Origin: Nocardia anaemiae NBRC 100462
GTDB taxonomy: Bacteria; Actinomycetota; Actinomycetes; Mycobacteriales; Mycobacteriaceae
Length of the DNA stretch: 64,000 bases
Assembly (NCBI RefSeq): GCF_001612725.1
Contig: NZ_BDAZ01000026.1
Location: 103,228-167,227 of the forward strand
Direction of reading: 5' to 3'
The position numbers and the translations under genes were made by a program. The notes under the pieces were generated by a model, which was not told the origin of the DNA, did not search any database, and worked only from the letters and a program-made list of their open reading frames with translations. Of this stretch, positions 52,142 to 61,082 are shown piece by piece; positions within the stretch are counted from its first letter, which is position 1; the number at the start of each line of letters is the position of its first letter.

Positions 52142-52323
52142 GGGTAGTTCACGGCATTCGTTTGACCAGCAAGTCCGAGCTCACGTGCGACCTTATCGGC
52201 AAACATTCAGCGATAGGCTGTAAATAGCCGATGGGCTGGGAAAATAGCACTGCGCACGCATCATAAGCAAACCTCAGCGGCGCAACGGTGGGCGGCACGG
52301 TCGCGGCGTTGCTACCCAAGCGG

Positions 52324-52590
52324 CTACCGGATTATGGATTCCAGCAATATGCCAGCGCTCACCACCACAGCAGTGGCGAGCGCGGCGCGCAGCAGCACGG
52401 TGGTCAACCTGATCGGGCTGTTGTGGCCGCGTGCCCAGGCGGCTTGAGCGCAGACACAGACCACGCCGGTGAGGGTGGCCGCGCAATGCAGCCAGGTGAC
52501 GAGCCCGAGCAGCCTGATCAACCGCTCCGACAGCGGTGGAGTTTCGGGATTGAGGTTCGCGACTTCGGCCAGAATCGGAGCGAGGGACAT
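52324..52590 (-). CDS. Small two-helix membrane protein
   Basis: The 88-residue product starts with a short proline-containing N-terminus (ILAEVANLNPETPPLSERL) and has two membrane helices (LVTWLHCAATLTGVVCVCAQ and AALATAVVVSAGILLESII). This layout is common among small proteins encoded on actinobacterial integrative and conjugative elements, where the function is unknown (possibly pilin/channel-like). GGAGAA lies six bases before the ATG at 52590. No other conjugation genes are seen nearby. Confidence 0.6.
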   Translation of the reverse strand: MSLAPILAEVANLNPETPPLSERLIRLLGLVTWLHCAATLTGVVCVCAQAAWARGHNSPIRLTTVLLRAALATAVVVSAGILLESIIR

Positions 52591-52946
52591 GTCGGTTCTC
52601 CTTCCGAACCAACTCCGTGCAGCCGACCGAACATCAGGAAAACCACCGGCGCTCCGCCGGGAATTGCTGGCTACCCTCCAGGGGCGTACCGAAACCTCGG
52701 ACGGAATCAGTCCCCATCCGCGTTGTCGATCACCCGGCATTCGGCGGCGAGTGAAGGCTCGTGCGCGGTGCAGCGGCTGCCCGCATGGCGGCCCACATCG
52801 TCGGCGCGGTGACCCGATGCTCAGCTCAGGCAGTGCTCAGCGGCCAAGGCGGCAGCCGCGGTCCGCGACGTACTCCGCGTCCCGGTCGAGACCGGGAAGC
52901 AAGCACGGGGATTTCGCCGATCAAGAATTCTGATGACAAAGACACA

Positions 52947-53458
52947 ATGAATAATGCTGATACGCAAGATATTTCGTTCATTATGAGTATGGCCGATCCG
53001 ACGGCCACGCTCGAACGGGTCGGCGGCAAAGGGGCGTCATTGGCGCGGACGGCGGCCGCGGGCTGCCGGTGCCGCCCGGATTCCATGTGCGCTCGCCGAC
53101 GGTACAGCCGAGACCGAGGGCGAAGAAGTTCGGGATTCGGTTCCGCGACCATCTGGCGAAGTTCGGCGATATGGTCTACGACTTGGACTTCGCCAAGCCG
53201 CTGGCCGCCGATGATCCGGTACCCATCGTGCAGACACTGGCATTCTTTCTGACCGATGACGCGCCGAATCCCTATGCACGCCAACATATCGCGGAACAGC
53301 AGCGGGCCGAGGCGGTGCGTCGGCTGGCGGGTCGGTCGGGCATTCGGAGCGGATTCGCCATGCGGCTGCCGCGCTGGGCACAGTCCGCGGCTCCGCCGCG
53401 CGAAGACGCGCTGGCCGACGTCGGGGCGGGCTGGCCGATGGTTCGGCGCTTACCGCCG
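52947..53458 (+). pseudogene. Decayed PEP-utilising enzyme resembling rifampicin phosphotransferase
   Basis: The first 39 codons read like the N-terminus of a PEP-synthase/rifampicin phosphotransferase (ERVGGKGASLARTAAAG). At 53061-53065 a base is missing (GGCTG where GGCCTG is expected), and the next frame continues LPVPPGFHVRSP. After that the sequence jumps to the middle domain (FGIRFRDHLAKFGDMVYDLD, DDPVPIVQTLAFFLTDDAPN, APPREDALADVGAGWPMVRR). Most of the ATP-grasp domain and the whole phospho-histidine domain are gone. Intact relatives have about 860 residues. So this is a frameshifted remnant with a large internal deletion, cut off at the 3' end near the convergent TetR gene. Confidence 0.82.
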
Positions 53459-53479
53459 ATGCCATCGCGACGTGTCCAT

Positions 53480-54076
53480 TCAGCGGCCGACACCGCCCTC
53501 CGGACCAACCAGCTGCTTGGCCACCTCGGTGACGTGATCGACGAAGGCGCGGCGGTCGGTGCCGAGGTTTCCCTCGGTCCACTCCACGAACAGCGAGATC
53601 AGCGCGCCGAACAGCGCGGAGAACCGCATCCTGACCAGAGGGTCATCGGGTGCACCGCCGATGAGACCACCCAGCGCCGACACCGCGATTCCCGGAGTGG
53701 TTTCTCGCACGTGACGCCGCAGGCCGATATCCGCGAGCGGCTCGATCAGCAGGATGCGGCAGATGCGCGGGTCGGCCTCCATGAGGCGCGCGGCGGCATC
53801 GAACACGCCGTGCAGGTCATTCGAGGTAACTGCCGGTGCGACAGCGTCTTCCATCCGCGACAGGGCGGCCGCGTACACGGCATGCAGGAGCGCCTCGACG
53901 TTCGGGAAGCTCTCGTAGAAGAACTTCTGACTCAACCCCGCCTCCCGACAGACCGCGCGCATCCCCAACGCCGCAACGCCGCAACGCCCGACCACTTCGA
54001 CCCCGGCGTCGACGAGCCGGTTTCGCCGTTCGGCGACGCGATCCTCGGCCGCCCGTCCACCGTAACTCCTTGACAC
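53480..54076 (-). CDS. TetR-family regulator
   Basis: The 198-residue protein has a TetR DNA-binding domain: RRNRLVDAGVEVVGRCGVAA followed by MRAVCREAGLSQKFFYESF. The C-terminal ligand-binding half is helical and not assignable. It is divergent from the SnoaL-like gene 58 bases away, so it probably controls that gene and itself. The spacer contains ATCGGAA and TTCCCGAT, an imperfect inverted repeat that could be the operator. Confidence 0.9.
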   Translation of the reverse strand: MSRSYGGRAAEDRVAERRNRLVDAGVEVVGRCGVAALGMRAVCREAGLSQKFFYESFPNVEALLHAVYAAALSRMEDAVAPAVTSNDLHGVFDAAARLMEADPRICRILLIEPLADIGLRRHVRETTPGIAVSALGGLIGGAPDDPLVRMRFSALFGALISLFVEWTEGNLGTDRRAFVDHVTEVAKQLVGPEGGVGR

Positions 54077-54134
54077 GGCGCCACATTAACAACCACCCTG
54101 ATCGGAAACCAGTTGCTTCCCGATGGAGTAGTCG

Positions 54135-54896
54135 ATGTTCGACGACGAGAAATTCCAACAATCGCTGCGCCGGCCACGCCTGGCGCAGCCGATACCGCGA
54201 ATCCTGAACAACCGGGCCGAACCCGTAACGGTCCTCGACGAACCGGCTCTCACCGCAATGACCCAGCAATGGTTCGACGAGTACGAAAAGAAGATCGAGT
54301 TCTACCACCAGCACGGCCTCGACATCGCCTGGACCCTCGACTGGGCGAAGAAGTACTGGTGGAGCTGGCAGACCCGAGACATGAGCTACAACCACGAGCT
54401 CTACACCGAGGATCTGCGCTACAAAGACGTTACGACGTTGGGCGCCACCATGATCGGCCTCGATCAATTCGTGCAGTACAACTTCGCCTTCTTCGATGCC
54501 ATTCCCGACTGGCGCTACGACCCGATCCCCGGACAGTCCTACCTCGACGTGACACCGCAGGGCGAGATACGCATGGTCGTCCGCTACTACGGCAGCGGCC
54601 ACCTCGTCGGCCCACTGAAACTGCACCCCTACGGCACCGACGCGGTCGCCATCCCCGGCAACGGCGCCTTCATCCAATGCACAGCGGTGGACCGATACCA
54701 CTTCAACTCCGACCATCTGATGTACGAGGGCGAAACCCTCTACGACCTCATCGACGGCGTGCAACTTGCCGGACTGCTCCCAGGACCATCATCCAGGAGC
54801 TTCCGATGGTTGATGCGCGGCGCCGCTCTCGCCACCCGCGTATCGACGCGACTCAACCGAGCCACCGCCCAGGAACGCGGCATCCTGCCGCGCTGA
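54135..54896 (+). CDS. SnoaL/NTF2-like protein of unknown substrate
   Basis: The 253-residue protein is rich in tryptophan and tyrosine. Its central part (DWAKKYWWSWQTRDMSYNHE, LYTEDLRYKDVTTLGATMIG, RMVVRYYGSGHLVGPLKL) looks like the SnoaL/nuclear-transport-factor-2 fold, used by polyketide cyclases, dehydratases and isomerases. The family is not certain. No signal or membrane helix is seen. It is divergent from a TetR regulator and converges on the metallo-hydrolase-like gene. A detoxifying or modifying enzyme induced by its substrate is the likely scenario. Confidence 0.75.
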   Translation: MFDDEKFQQSLRRPRLAQPIPRILNNRAEPVTVLDEPALTAMTQQWFDEYEKKIEFYHQHGLDIAWTLDWAKKYWWSWQTRDMSYNHELYTEDLRYKDVTTLGATMIGLDQFVQYNFAFFDAIPDWRYDPIPGQSYLDVTPQGEIRMVVRYYGSGHLVGPLKLHPYGTDAVAIPGNGAFIQCTAVDRYHFNSDHLMYEGETLYDLIDGVQLAGLLPGPSSRSFRWLMRGAALATRVSTRLNRATAQERGILPR

Positions 54897-54926
54897 AACC
54901 CGCGCTCGCCGCCGGGCGGTGTTTCT

Positions 54927-55589
54927 TCAGCGGAGGCGGTAGATCCGGCCTTGGACTCCCCACTCGCCGAATTCCGGGACGGCGCCACGGTCGATGGCAC
55001 GGATCGACGGGCGGCCGATGTGAGCGAAAACCAGTCGTCGAACACCATTTTCCCGGGCGCGGCGGGCGGTGTCGCACACCGCGGCGTGCCCGCCGACGTT
55101 GTGCGCGAAACGAATCGGCCGAGTCCAGCCCGCGGCATCGGCGAACATCAGATCCGCACCAGCCGCCCACAGTGGGAACTGCCAGAACTCGGGTGCCCAC
55201 ACCACCCGACGCCTGCCGCAGGAGATGAGATAGCCACAGGTGGGATGGCTGGTGTGCACGACAGGGCACGGGTCGACCCGCAGTGCTCGAGCACTGTAAG
55301 AGCCGACTGCGGGTTCGGTGTCGTAAGCCCTCGCAAGGCGGCGTATCTGCGCGATGAGCTCGGCACGGTCGTCGGTGAGCAGCCAGGCGTCGATACGGCC
55401 GCCGGGCTCGGCCCCCGGTCCGCCGTCGAACATGATCCGCGACCTAGAGGAGGACACCAGCAGCCCGGCGGGACGGTACCGCGGCGAGTTCATCGCCCCC
55501 ACACCGAGCAGCTCAGATTCCATGCGACTGAACGCTGCTGCGCCGGGAAACAGGAAGAACCGTCGGTCCCGGGACAGCACCGCCGTCAC
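54927..55589 (-). CDS. MBL-fold-like protein with degenerate metal motif
   Basis: The 220-residue protein recalls the metallo-beta-lactamase fold in a family seen in streptomycetes and nocardiae: YRPAGLLVSSSRSRIMFDGG at the front, VVHTSHPTCGYLISCGRRRV, then DLMFADAAGWTRPIRFAHNV, GGHAAVCDTARRARENGV and LVFAHIGRPSIRAID. The usual HxHxDH segment is not present (DAWLLTDDRAELI lies there), so normal dinuclear zinc hydrolase activity is doubtful. The GTG start overlaps the stop of the metallothionein-like gene by four bases (GTGA), so the two are coupled. Confidence 0.62.
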   Translation of the reverse strand: MTAVLSRDRRFFLFPGAAAFSRMESELLGVGAMNSPRYRPAGLLVSSSRSRIMFDGGPGAEPGGRIDAWLLTDDRAELIAQIRRLARAYDTEPAVGSYSARALRVDPCPVVHTSHPTCGYLISCGRRRVVWAPEFWQFPLWAAGADLMFADAAGWTRPIRFAHNVGGHAAVCDTARRARENGVRRLVFAHIGRPSIRAIDRGAVPEFGEWGVQGRIYRLR

Positions 55590-55819
55590 ACGTGGTCGAC
55601 CAGGCCTCTGGCCCCCTCGGACACCGCGCAGTGCACGCAGCAGAAGAATCGACCATCTGCTTCCACGCCGTGGCCGATGATCTTGCACTCGCAGTGCTCG
55701 CAGATAGGTGCCATGCGGTGGATCGCACATTCGAAGCAGTCGAAGACATGCCGTTTTCCCTGAGCCTCGACGACGATCGGCATAGCGTATTCGTTACCGC
55801 AAACCTCGCATGCGCTCAT
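55586..55819 (-). CDS. Metallothionein-like zinc-ribbon protein
   Basis: A 77-residue protein with eleven cysteines: CEVCGNEY, DCFECAIH, CEHCECKIIGHGVEA and FFCCVHC. The CxxC pairs suggest two zinc-ribbon or a small zinc-cluster fold; similar actinobacterial proteins are labelled prokaryotic metallothionein. It could store or deliver zinc to the co-translated MBL-fold-like protein, whose start overlaps its stop. The ATG at 55819 is the first methionine of the conserved part (MSACEVC). Confidence 0.78.
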   Translation of the reverse strand: MSACEVCGNEYAMPIVVEAQGKRHVFDCFECAIHRMAPICEHCECKIIGHGVEADGRFFCCVHCAVSEGARGLVDHV

Positions 55820-55979
55820 GCAACCGTAGGCTACTCCGCGGAACCGGCACCACGTCTCTACTTCTCGGTTATGTGCGCATGACCGTGGCGCGGTGGTCAC
55901 GTCGGTGCCGCCACCGAGGTGGCCACCGTTCCATCCGGCGATGACGAATACCAGCCCGGTCAGCACATCGGCATCCGGT

Positions 55980-56369
55980 TCAGTGCTGGACGGGTTCGGT
56001 GCCGAGCAGGTCGGCGTAGTCGGCGGGCAATTGCGCCGCAATATGGTCGAATTCATGTGGCATCGCCACCTTCAAAGCGGCCATAACGGCCCGAGAATGC
56101 CTGCGCGCCTGCTGCTCGGTGTGTTCTCCGCCTTCAGCGGTGGCCACCCGTCGATAGAATTCGTCGATCGCGAAGCGCTCCCCCGCGCCGGTCTGCGGCA
56201 AGGCCTCGGCAAAGGTCTTCGGCAGCTGTGATGCGAGGTCTTTGGTCTCACCACCCGTGATCCGCTGACCGAGCACCTGCAGGGTGGCCCGGATCGCCAG
56301 AGCGCCCTCGTCGACATCATCGATCTGCGCAGTGCTGCGAACCGCGGATACCAACTGATCTTCGTTCAT
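55980..56369 (-). CDS. DUF2267 protein
   Basis: The 129-residue protein shows the DUF2267 features: GALAIRATLQVLGQRITGGE, then DLASQLPKTFAEALP and the ending DHIAAQLPADYADLLGT. This helical family is frequent near stress genes in actinobacteria and has no known function. A GGGAGGA site precedes the ATG at 56369. It is divergent from cspA, about 270 bases away, with no clear operator between. Confidence 0.85.
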   Translation of the reverse strand: MNEDQLVSAVRSTAQIDDVDEGALAIRATLQVLGQRITGGETKDLASQLPKTFAEALPQTGAGERFAIDEFYRRVATAEGGEHTEQQARRHSRAVMAALKVAMPHEFDHIAAQLPADYADLLGTEPVQH

Positions 56370-56637
56370 GATTCCTCCCGTCCCGAATCGGTTGCGTACA
56401 GATTTCGGACCCCACGTCGCGGCCGCACATCCACCCGGTCGCAAAACCTGGCCGCCTGTCTGGGCACTACCACCAAGCATATTTCAGGCCTCGTGACTCC
56501 AGCCGACCCATGCCGAGCCCTCGGTATACGAGCCCCGGAGGTGTGAATTCTGCGCCTCATGGCATAGTTGTCTGTTGAGACCGGGCTTATCGAAGCGATC
56601 TGCACGGCTCACCTACAGAAAAGAAGTTGTAAATAAC

Positions 56638-56841
56638 ATGGCTCAAGGCAGTGTGAAGTGGTTCAACGGTGAAAAAGGCTTCGGCTTTATCGCTCAAGAC
56701 GGAGGCGGCCCTGACGTCTTCGTGCATTACTCGGCTATCGGCGGGTCAGGTTTCAAGTCCCTCGAAGAGGGCCAGCGCGTGGAATTCGAGGTAGGCCAGG
56801 GCCAGAAGGGTCCGCAGGCCCAGGATGTCCGCGCTATCTGA
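56638..56841 (+). CDS. cspA: Cold-shock protein CspA
   Basis: The 67-residue protein is a complete cold-shock domain with RNP1 KGFGFIAQ and RNP2 DVFVHYSAI after GSVKWFNGEKG. It binds single-stranded RNA and DNA and prevents RNA secondary structure. The start ATG at 56638 is preceded by AT-rich sequence with GAAG rather than a strong ribosome site, and the transcript probably has a 5' leader of about 60 bases or more, as is usual for csp genes. A hairpin with a short T run follows. Confidence 0.97.
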   Translation: MAQGSVKWFNGEKGFGFIAQDGGGPDVFVHYSAIGGSGFKSLEEGQRVEFEVGQGQKGPQAQDVRAI

Positions 56842-56859
56842 TTCAGCGTGACTTGAAGA

Positions 56860-56892
56860 GGCTCCGCACCATCGAGGTGCGGGGCCTTTCTC
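56860..56892 (+). terminator. cspA terminator
   Basis: GGCTCCGCACC and GGTGCGGGGCC form an 11-bp stem (one T-G pair) with an ATCGA loop, followed by TTTCT. It starts 19 bases after the cspA stop. The rest of the stretch to 57159 shows no recognisable gene. Confidence 0.8.
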
Positions 56893-57159
56893 GTTCACAT
56901 AGCGGTTCTCACGCCGTGAACGACCGCGCATCAAGCGGCAGTGTCACCTGATTCGGGTTAGTGCGCGCCGGAAGGAACGGCCTCGCATCAGGTGATGCGA
57001 CCTTGCTCGATGCCGCGCCGACGCACCGGTTCGGCACTACCGGATCTTCACAACGCATCTCGCCGCAGACTCCCAGGCAACCGCGCGGTTTGCGAGCTGG
57101 TTTCGGACAACGTGGCGTCCTCGCGGCCGACCGCGCGATTCCGTGGCGGCGGCAGTTAT

Positions 57160-57981
57160 CTAGATTGCTGGGAGCTGCTCGCCTTGTACGACTTCGATGT
57201 CGAGATCGAGTTTGACGGAGGTGCCGACGGCGGCCACTCCCGCGCGCACGACCGCGTTGTAGTCGATCGCGAAATCATTGCGGTGCAAGAGTGTTTCGGC
57301 GTGGAACGCAGCGCGCACACCACCCCACGGATCCGCTCCGAACCCACCATAGGTCACCTCGAGATCGACCGAGCGACGCTGCCCGTGCAGGTTCAGCTCA
57401 CCCGGCATCACCCAGGTGTCACCCCCTGTGCGACGAAACCCGCTGCCGGTGAAGGTGATCAGCGGATAACTGTTGACTTCCAAGAACTCCGGCGAGCGCA
57501 GGTGATCGTCACGCATCGAGATACCGGTATCGATACTCGCCGCATTGATCTCCGCATGTCCGGTCGACCGCTCGAACGGCTCAGCGATATCGAGCCGCCC
57601 GCTCAGCTCCGCGAATCGGGCCTTGATACTCGCGATACCCAGATGACGAACAGTCGCGATCACCGTCGAATGCACCGGATCGATCGTCCACGGCCCCGGC
57701 GGCGGCAGCGCCATCGCCCCCATGACCGGCACCAACACCACCTCACCGAGCACACCCGTCCCCACCGAGGAGATCTGCACGGTCCGCGCCACCGGCTCGA
57801 ACCCGACAGCAGTGAGCACCGCGGTATGTACACCCGCGGGCAACAGCTCGGTTCCCACTGCCCCGGTCTCGTCGACGACCGCGCGGGCGATCTGGCGCCC
57901 GCTCATATCCGTCACCGTCAACACCGCATCCGGTACCGGCCACCCCTGCGCAGTGCAAATACGACCGGTCAACCCACTCAT
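57160..57981 (-). CDS. YceI-family protein with N-terminal carboxypeptidase-regulatory-like domain
   Basis: The 273-residue protein has an N-terminal beta-sandwich of the carboxypeptidase regulatory-like type (GLTGRICTAQGWPVPDAVLT, then AVLTAVGFEPVARTVQIS). A YceI lipocalin-like barrel follows from about residue 95 (WTIDPVHSTVIATVRHLGIA, HAEINAASIDTGISMRDDHL, PLITFTGSGFRR, LNLHGQRRSVDLEVTYGG). YceI binds isoprenoid chains. There is no signal peptide, so it is probably cytosolic. The ATG overlaps the exporter stop (TGATG), so both are made together. The same beta-sandwich module occurs three times in the exporter. Confidence 0.9.
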   Translation of the reverse strand: MSGLTGRICTAQGWPVPDAVLTVTDMSGRQIARAVVDETGAVGTELLPAGVHTAVLTAVGFEPVARTVQISSVGTGVLGEVVLVPVMGAMALPPPGPWTIDPVHSTVIATVRHLGIASIKARFAELSGRLDIAEPFERSTGHAEINAASIDTGISMRDDHLRSPEFLEVNSYPLITFTGSGFRRTGGDTWVMPGELNLHGQRRSVDLEVTYGGFGADPWGGVRAAFHAETLLHRNDFAIDYNAVVRAGVAAVGTSVKLDLDIEVVQGEQLPAI

Positions 57982-60572
57982 CAACGATCCCCAGACTCGT
58001 CGTAACCGAGACGCACATCGTAGGCGACCTCGCCACCGGACACAGTGACCTGTCCGGTCACCGGCGGATAGCCGCGAGCGACGACGGTGTATTGCCCTTC
58101 GAGCAGATCGGTTACGACATAACAGCCGTTCTCGTCGGTGCGTGCCGTCGCGGCCACCTCACCTGCGGCGTCGAGCACACTCACCAGCACATCCGGCACC
58201 GCCCTGCCGTCTGCCCAGGCGGCCCCGGAAAGCACTGCCATCGCAGCCAATTCGATGTCATGACGCAACACGCCACTGTCGGGCACCGTCAACGTGGTGG
58301 CACTGGGGCGCATATGCTCAGCGACCGCGACCAAGGTGTAGACACCCGACACCACACCATGACATACGTAGGTGCCGTCGCCGCCCGTGACAGCCGACCC
58401 GACCACCTCACCACGCAAATCGGTCAACGTGACGATGGCACCCGACAACGGCACACCGTGACCCGCGGTACGGACCACACCCGACAACTCACCGGAACCC
58501 ACCAAGGTCAGATCCAGTCGCTGGGAGCGTTGACCGACCGACACATTGACCGCGGTCGGCTGGTGTCCGATCGCCGACACGATCAACACATAGCCGCCCG
58601 GCTCCGGCGCAGTGATCGCATAGCCACCATCAACAGCACTGCTCGCCCGCGCGACCTGACGGCCACCCGGCTCGATCAACGTCAACACCGCACCCGACAC
58701 CGGACGACCGTCCTCACGATGGACACGACCACCCAATGCCCCACCACCGGTGTCCGAGCCGGACGAGCCATCATTCGCCCGACCGGTCTGTGACGACGCA
58801 TGGACCCGGTACACACGACCGTTCTGTTCTACCGGCGCATGCCCATTGACCGACGCGGCCGACACCGGTTCAGGCTCGGAGAAGACCCGCTCGGCGCCTT
58901 CCCGGAGTTGGGCTTCGTCCCAGCTCGACTCCGCGAATGCAGCCAGTTCGGCATCCAGTGCCGCCATATCGTCCCCGACGGTCGGATCGTCCTGCGACAC
59001 AGTCTTTTTCGGGTTCGGGTCGAGGTTCGGGTCGATGTCGATCGTGCGGCGCAGTGGACGGTTCGGAAGCAGGATGGTCGCGATGAGGGCGACGACCGTC
59101 GCGGCGGCGGCGATCAGGAAGATCCGGCCGGTCGCGTCGCCGTAGGAGACGCGCACGATCGTGGCTATCGGGGTCGGCAACGCATCCAGATTCAGGTTGC
59201 TGCCGCCGGAGGACCTGGTCGGAATGCCGAGCCTGGCGAAACCTTCTGCCGAAAGCTCGCTCACGCGAGTCGCCAGCACCGAGCCCAGGACCGAGACCCC
59301 GATGGCGCCGCCGAAGGTGCGGAAGAAGGCGACGCTACTGGATGCCGCGCCGATGTTGTGCACGCTCACCGTGTTCTGCACGGCCAGCACCAGGTTCTGC
59401 ATCATCATGCCGACCCCGAGCCCGACAACGGCGATGTAGCTGCCGACCAGCCACAGGTTGGTCGCGTGGTCGATCGTGGACAGCAGCCCGAACCCGACCA
59501 CCAGCAGCGCACCGCCGCTGACAACGAAGCCCTTCCACTTGCCGAACCGGGTGATCAGCTGGCCGGAGCCGACCGAGGCGACGAGCATGCCCGCTACCAG
59601 CGGGATGGTCAGGACACCGGCCACGGTCGGTGAGTAGCCGCGTGCGGTCTGGAAATACTGACCGAGGAAGGTGGTCGCACCGAACATGCCGACACCGACG
59701 GCGATCGAGGCGATGATCGCCAGACCGGTGGTGCGTTCGGTGACGATCGGCAGCGGGATGATCGGCGACTTGGCGCGGGATTCGACCCACACGGTCGCGA
59801 TCAGCAGCAGCACACCCGCACCGACGTAGAGCGCCGACTCCGAGGAGATCCAGGGGTAGTAGTTCGCCTTCCCGGCGAAGGACACCCAGATCAGCAGCAC
59901 CGAAACACCGGCGGTCAGCAGCGCCGCACCGAGCCAGTCGATCGACACTCCGTCCTTGCGCTCGGTGGGCAGCCGCAGCGTTCGCTGCAGCAGCACCAGC
60001 GCGATCACCGCGATCGGCACGCACACAAAGAAGCACCAGCGCCAGCCGAGCGGGCTGTCGACGATGACACCGCCGAGGATCGGCCCACCCGACATCGATA
60101 CCGCCATTACCGCACCCATGTAGCCCGAGTACCGACCGCGTTCGCGCGGCGCGACGATGGAGCCGATGATCGCCACGACCAGTGCGGTCAACCCGCCCAT
60201 GCCGATGCCCTGGATGACACGCGCGACCAACAGCACCGGCACGTTGTGGGCGAGTCCGGCGATGACCGAGCCGACGACGAAGATGACGATGGCCGACTGG
60301 ACCAGCAGTTTCTTATTGAACAGATCGGCGAACTTGCCCCAGATCGGGGTGGACGCGGCGTTGGCCAGCAGCGCCGTGGTGATGACCCAGGCGTATGCGG
60401 TCTGCGACCCCTGCAGATCGCCGATGATCGTGGGCAGCGCGGTCGAGACGATCGTGGTACTGAGTAGCGCCGTGAACAACGCTGCCAGCAGCCCGGTCAG
60501 GGCTTCCAGGACCTGACGATGGGTCATCGCGCCCGGCTCGCGCCGCGTCCCCGCATCGACTGAATTAGACAT
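57981..60572 (-). CDS. DHA2-type MFS exporter with three C-terminal beta-sandwich domains
   Basis: The 863-residue protein starts with a 14-helix drug/proton antiporter (LTGLLAALFTALLSTTIVST, IWGKFADLFNKKLL, RVIQGIGMGGLTALVVAIIG and GPILGGVIVDSPLGWRWCFF), typical of the EmrB/QacA family. After an acidic linker (about residues 530-610), three carboxypeptidase-regulatory-like domains follow in tandem: GGALGGRVHREDGRPVSGAV, ELSGVVRTAGHGVPLSGAIV and VLSGAAWADGRAVPDVLVSV. With an even number of helices this tail should lie in the cytosol. It overlaps the MarR stop by eight bases and the YceI start by one. Confidence 0.92.
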   Translation of the reverse strand: MSNSVDAGTRREPGAMTHRQVLEALTGLLAALFTALLSTTIVSTALPTIIGDLQGSQTAYAWVITTALLANAASTPIWGKFADLFNKKLLVQSAIVIFVVGSVIAGLAHNVPVLLVARVIQGIGMGGLTALVVAIIGSIVAPRERGRYSGYMGAVMAVSMSGGPILGGVIVDSPLGWRWCFFVCVPIAVIALVLLQRTLRLPTERKDGVSIDWLGAALLTAGVSVLLIWVSFAGKANYYPWISSESALYVGAGVLLLIATVWVESRAKSPIIPLPIVTERTTGLAIIASIAVGVGMFGATTFLGQYFQTARGYSPTVAGVLTIPLVAGMLVASVGSGQLITRFGKWKGFVVSGGALLVVGFGLLSTIDHATNLWLVGSYIAVVGLGVGMMMQNLVLAVQNTVSVHNIGAASSSVAFFRTFGGAIGVSVLGSVLATRVSELSAEGFARLGIPTRSSGGSNLNLDALPTPIATIVRVSYGDATGRIFLIAAAATVVALIATILLPNRPLRRTIDIDPNLDPNPKKTVSQDDPTVGDDMAALDAELAAFAESSWDEAQLREGAERVFSEPEPVSAASVNGHAPVEQNGRVYRVHASSQTGRANDGSSGSDTGGGALGGRVHREDGRPVSGAVLTLIEPGGRQVARASSAVDGGYAITAPEPGGYVLIVSAIGHQPTAVNVSVGQRSQRLDLTLVGSGELSGVVRTAGHGVPLSGAIVTLTDLRGEVVGSAVTGGDGTYVCHGVVSGVYTLVAVAEHMRPSATTLTVPDSGVLRHDIELAAMAVLSGAAWADGRAVPDVLVSVLDAAGEVAATARTDENGCYVVTDLLEGQYTVVARGYPPVTGQVTVSGGEVAYDVRLGYDESGDR

Positions 60573-61062
60573 CCACTTCCTGACTCTCCGTCGCGACCGG
60601 CTCGCCCTCGCACACCCCGGTGTGGTGCGCGACTGCGGCCAGTGAATTCCTGAGCTTCTGAACAAACATGGCGGCCTGCTCGGCTTCCTCCTCGCTCCAA
60701 TCGGCGAGAGCAGCCTGCAGTCCCCGAGCCCGCGATACTCGGATGCGCCGCAGCAGATCGCGTCCTTGGTCGGTGATTTGGATGAGGGTGGCTCGGCCGT
60801 CCCTGGGATCGGCATGGCGGGCAATGTGGCCGGAACTCACCAGATCGGCGACGTGCCTGCTCAGTGTCGATGGGCTGATGCACAAGTCCGCGGCCAGATC
60901 CACCTGCCGACACCCTCCCCTGGCCTCGAGAGATCCCAGCACGCCGACACCGCCGGGAAGCAGGTGTCCCTCTTCCGGGTGCGCGAGGGCAGCGCGAATC
61001 GCCCGGCCCATGAAATAGAGCTCCTTTATCAGGCTCTGAGCCGCATCCGGTGACACTGCCAT
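60565..61062 (-). CDS. MarR-family repressor of the exporter operon
   Basis: The 165-residue protein is a winged-helix MarR regulator: QVDLAADLCISPSTLSRHVA is the recognition region and HIARHADPRDGRATLIQITD the wing. It is first in the operon MarR-exporter-YceI and its stop lies within the exporter start. Two similar 17-bp sites in the upstream region overlap the promoter and should be its operators, with release upon binding of the exported compound. The ATG at 61062 with GGGAG upstream is preferred to a GTG at 61077. Confidence 0.92.
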   Translation of the reverse strand: MAVSPDAAQSLIKELYFMGRAIRAALAHPEEGHLLPGGVGVLGSLEARGGCRQVDLAADLCISPSTLSRHVADLVSSGHIARHADPRDGRATLIQITDQGRDLLRRIRVSRARGLQAALADWSEEEAEQAAMFVQKLRNSLAAVAHHTGVCEGEPVATESQEVDV

Positions 61063-61082
61063 GCCCACTCCCAGCACGAGAT

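Noticed and set aside
52905..52925. Possible rifampicin-associated element before the Rph-like pseudogene
   Set aside because: The sequence GGGAAGCAAGCACGGGG shares only parts of the known 19-bp inverted repeat and is not symmetric.
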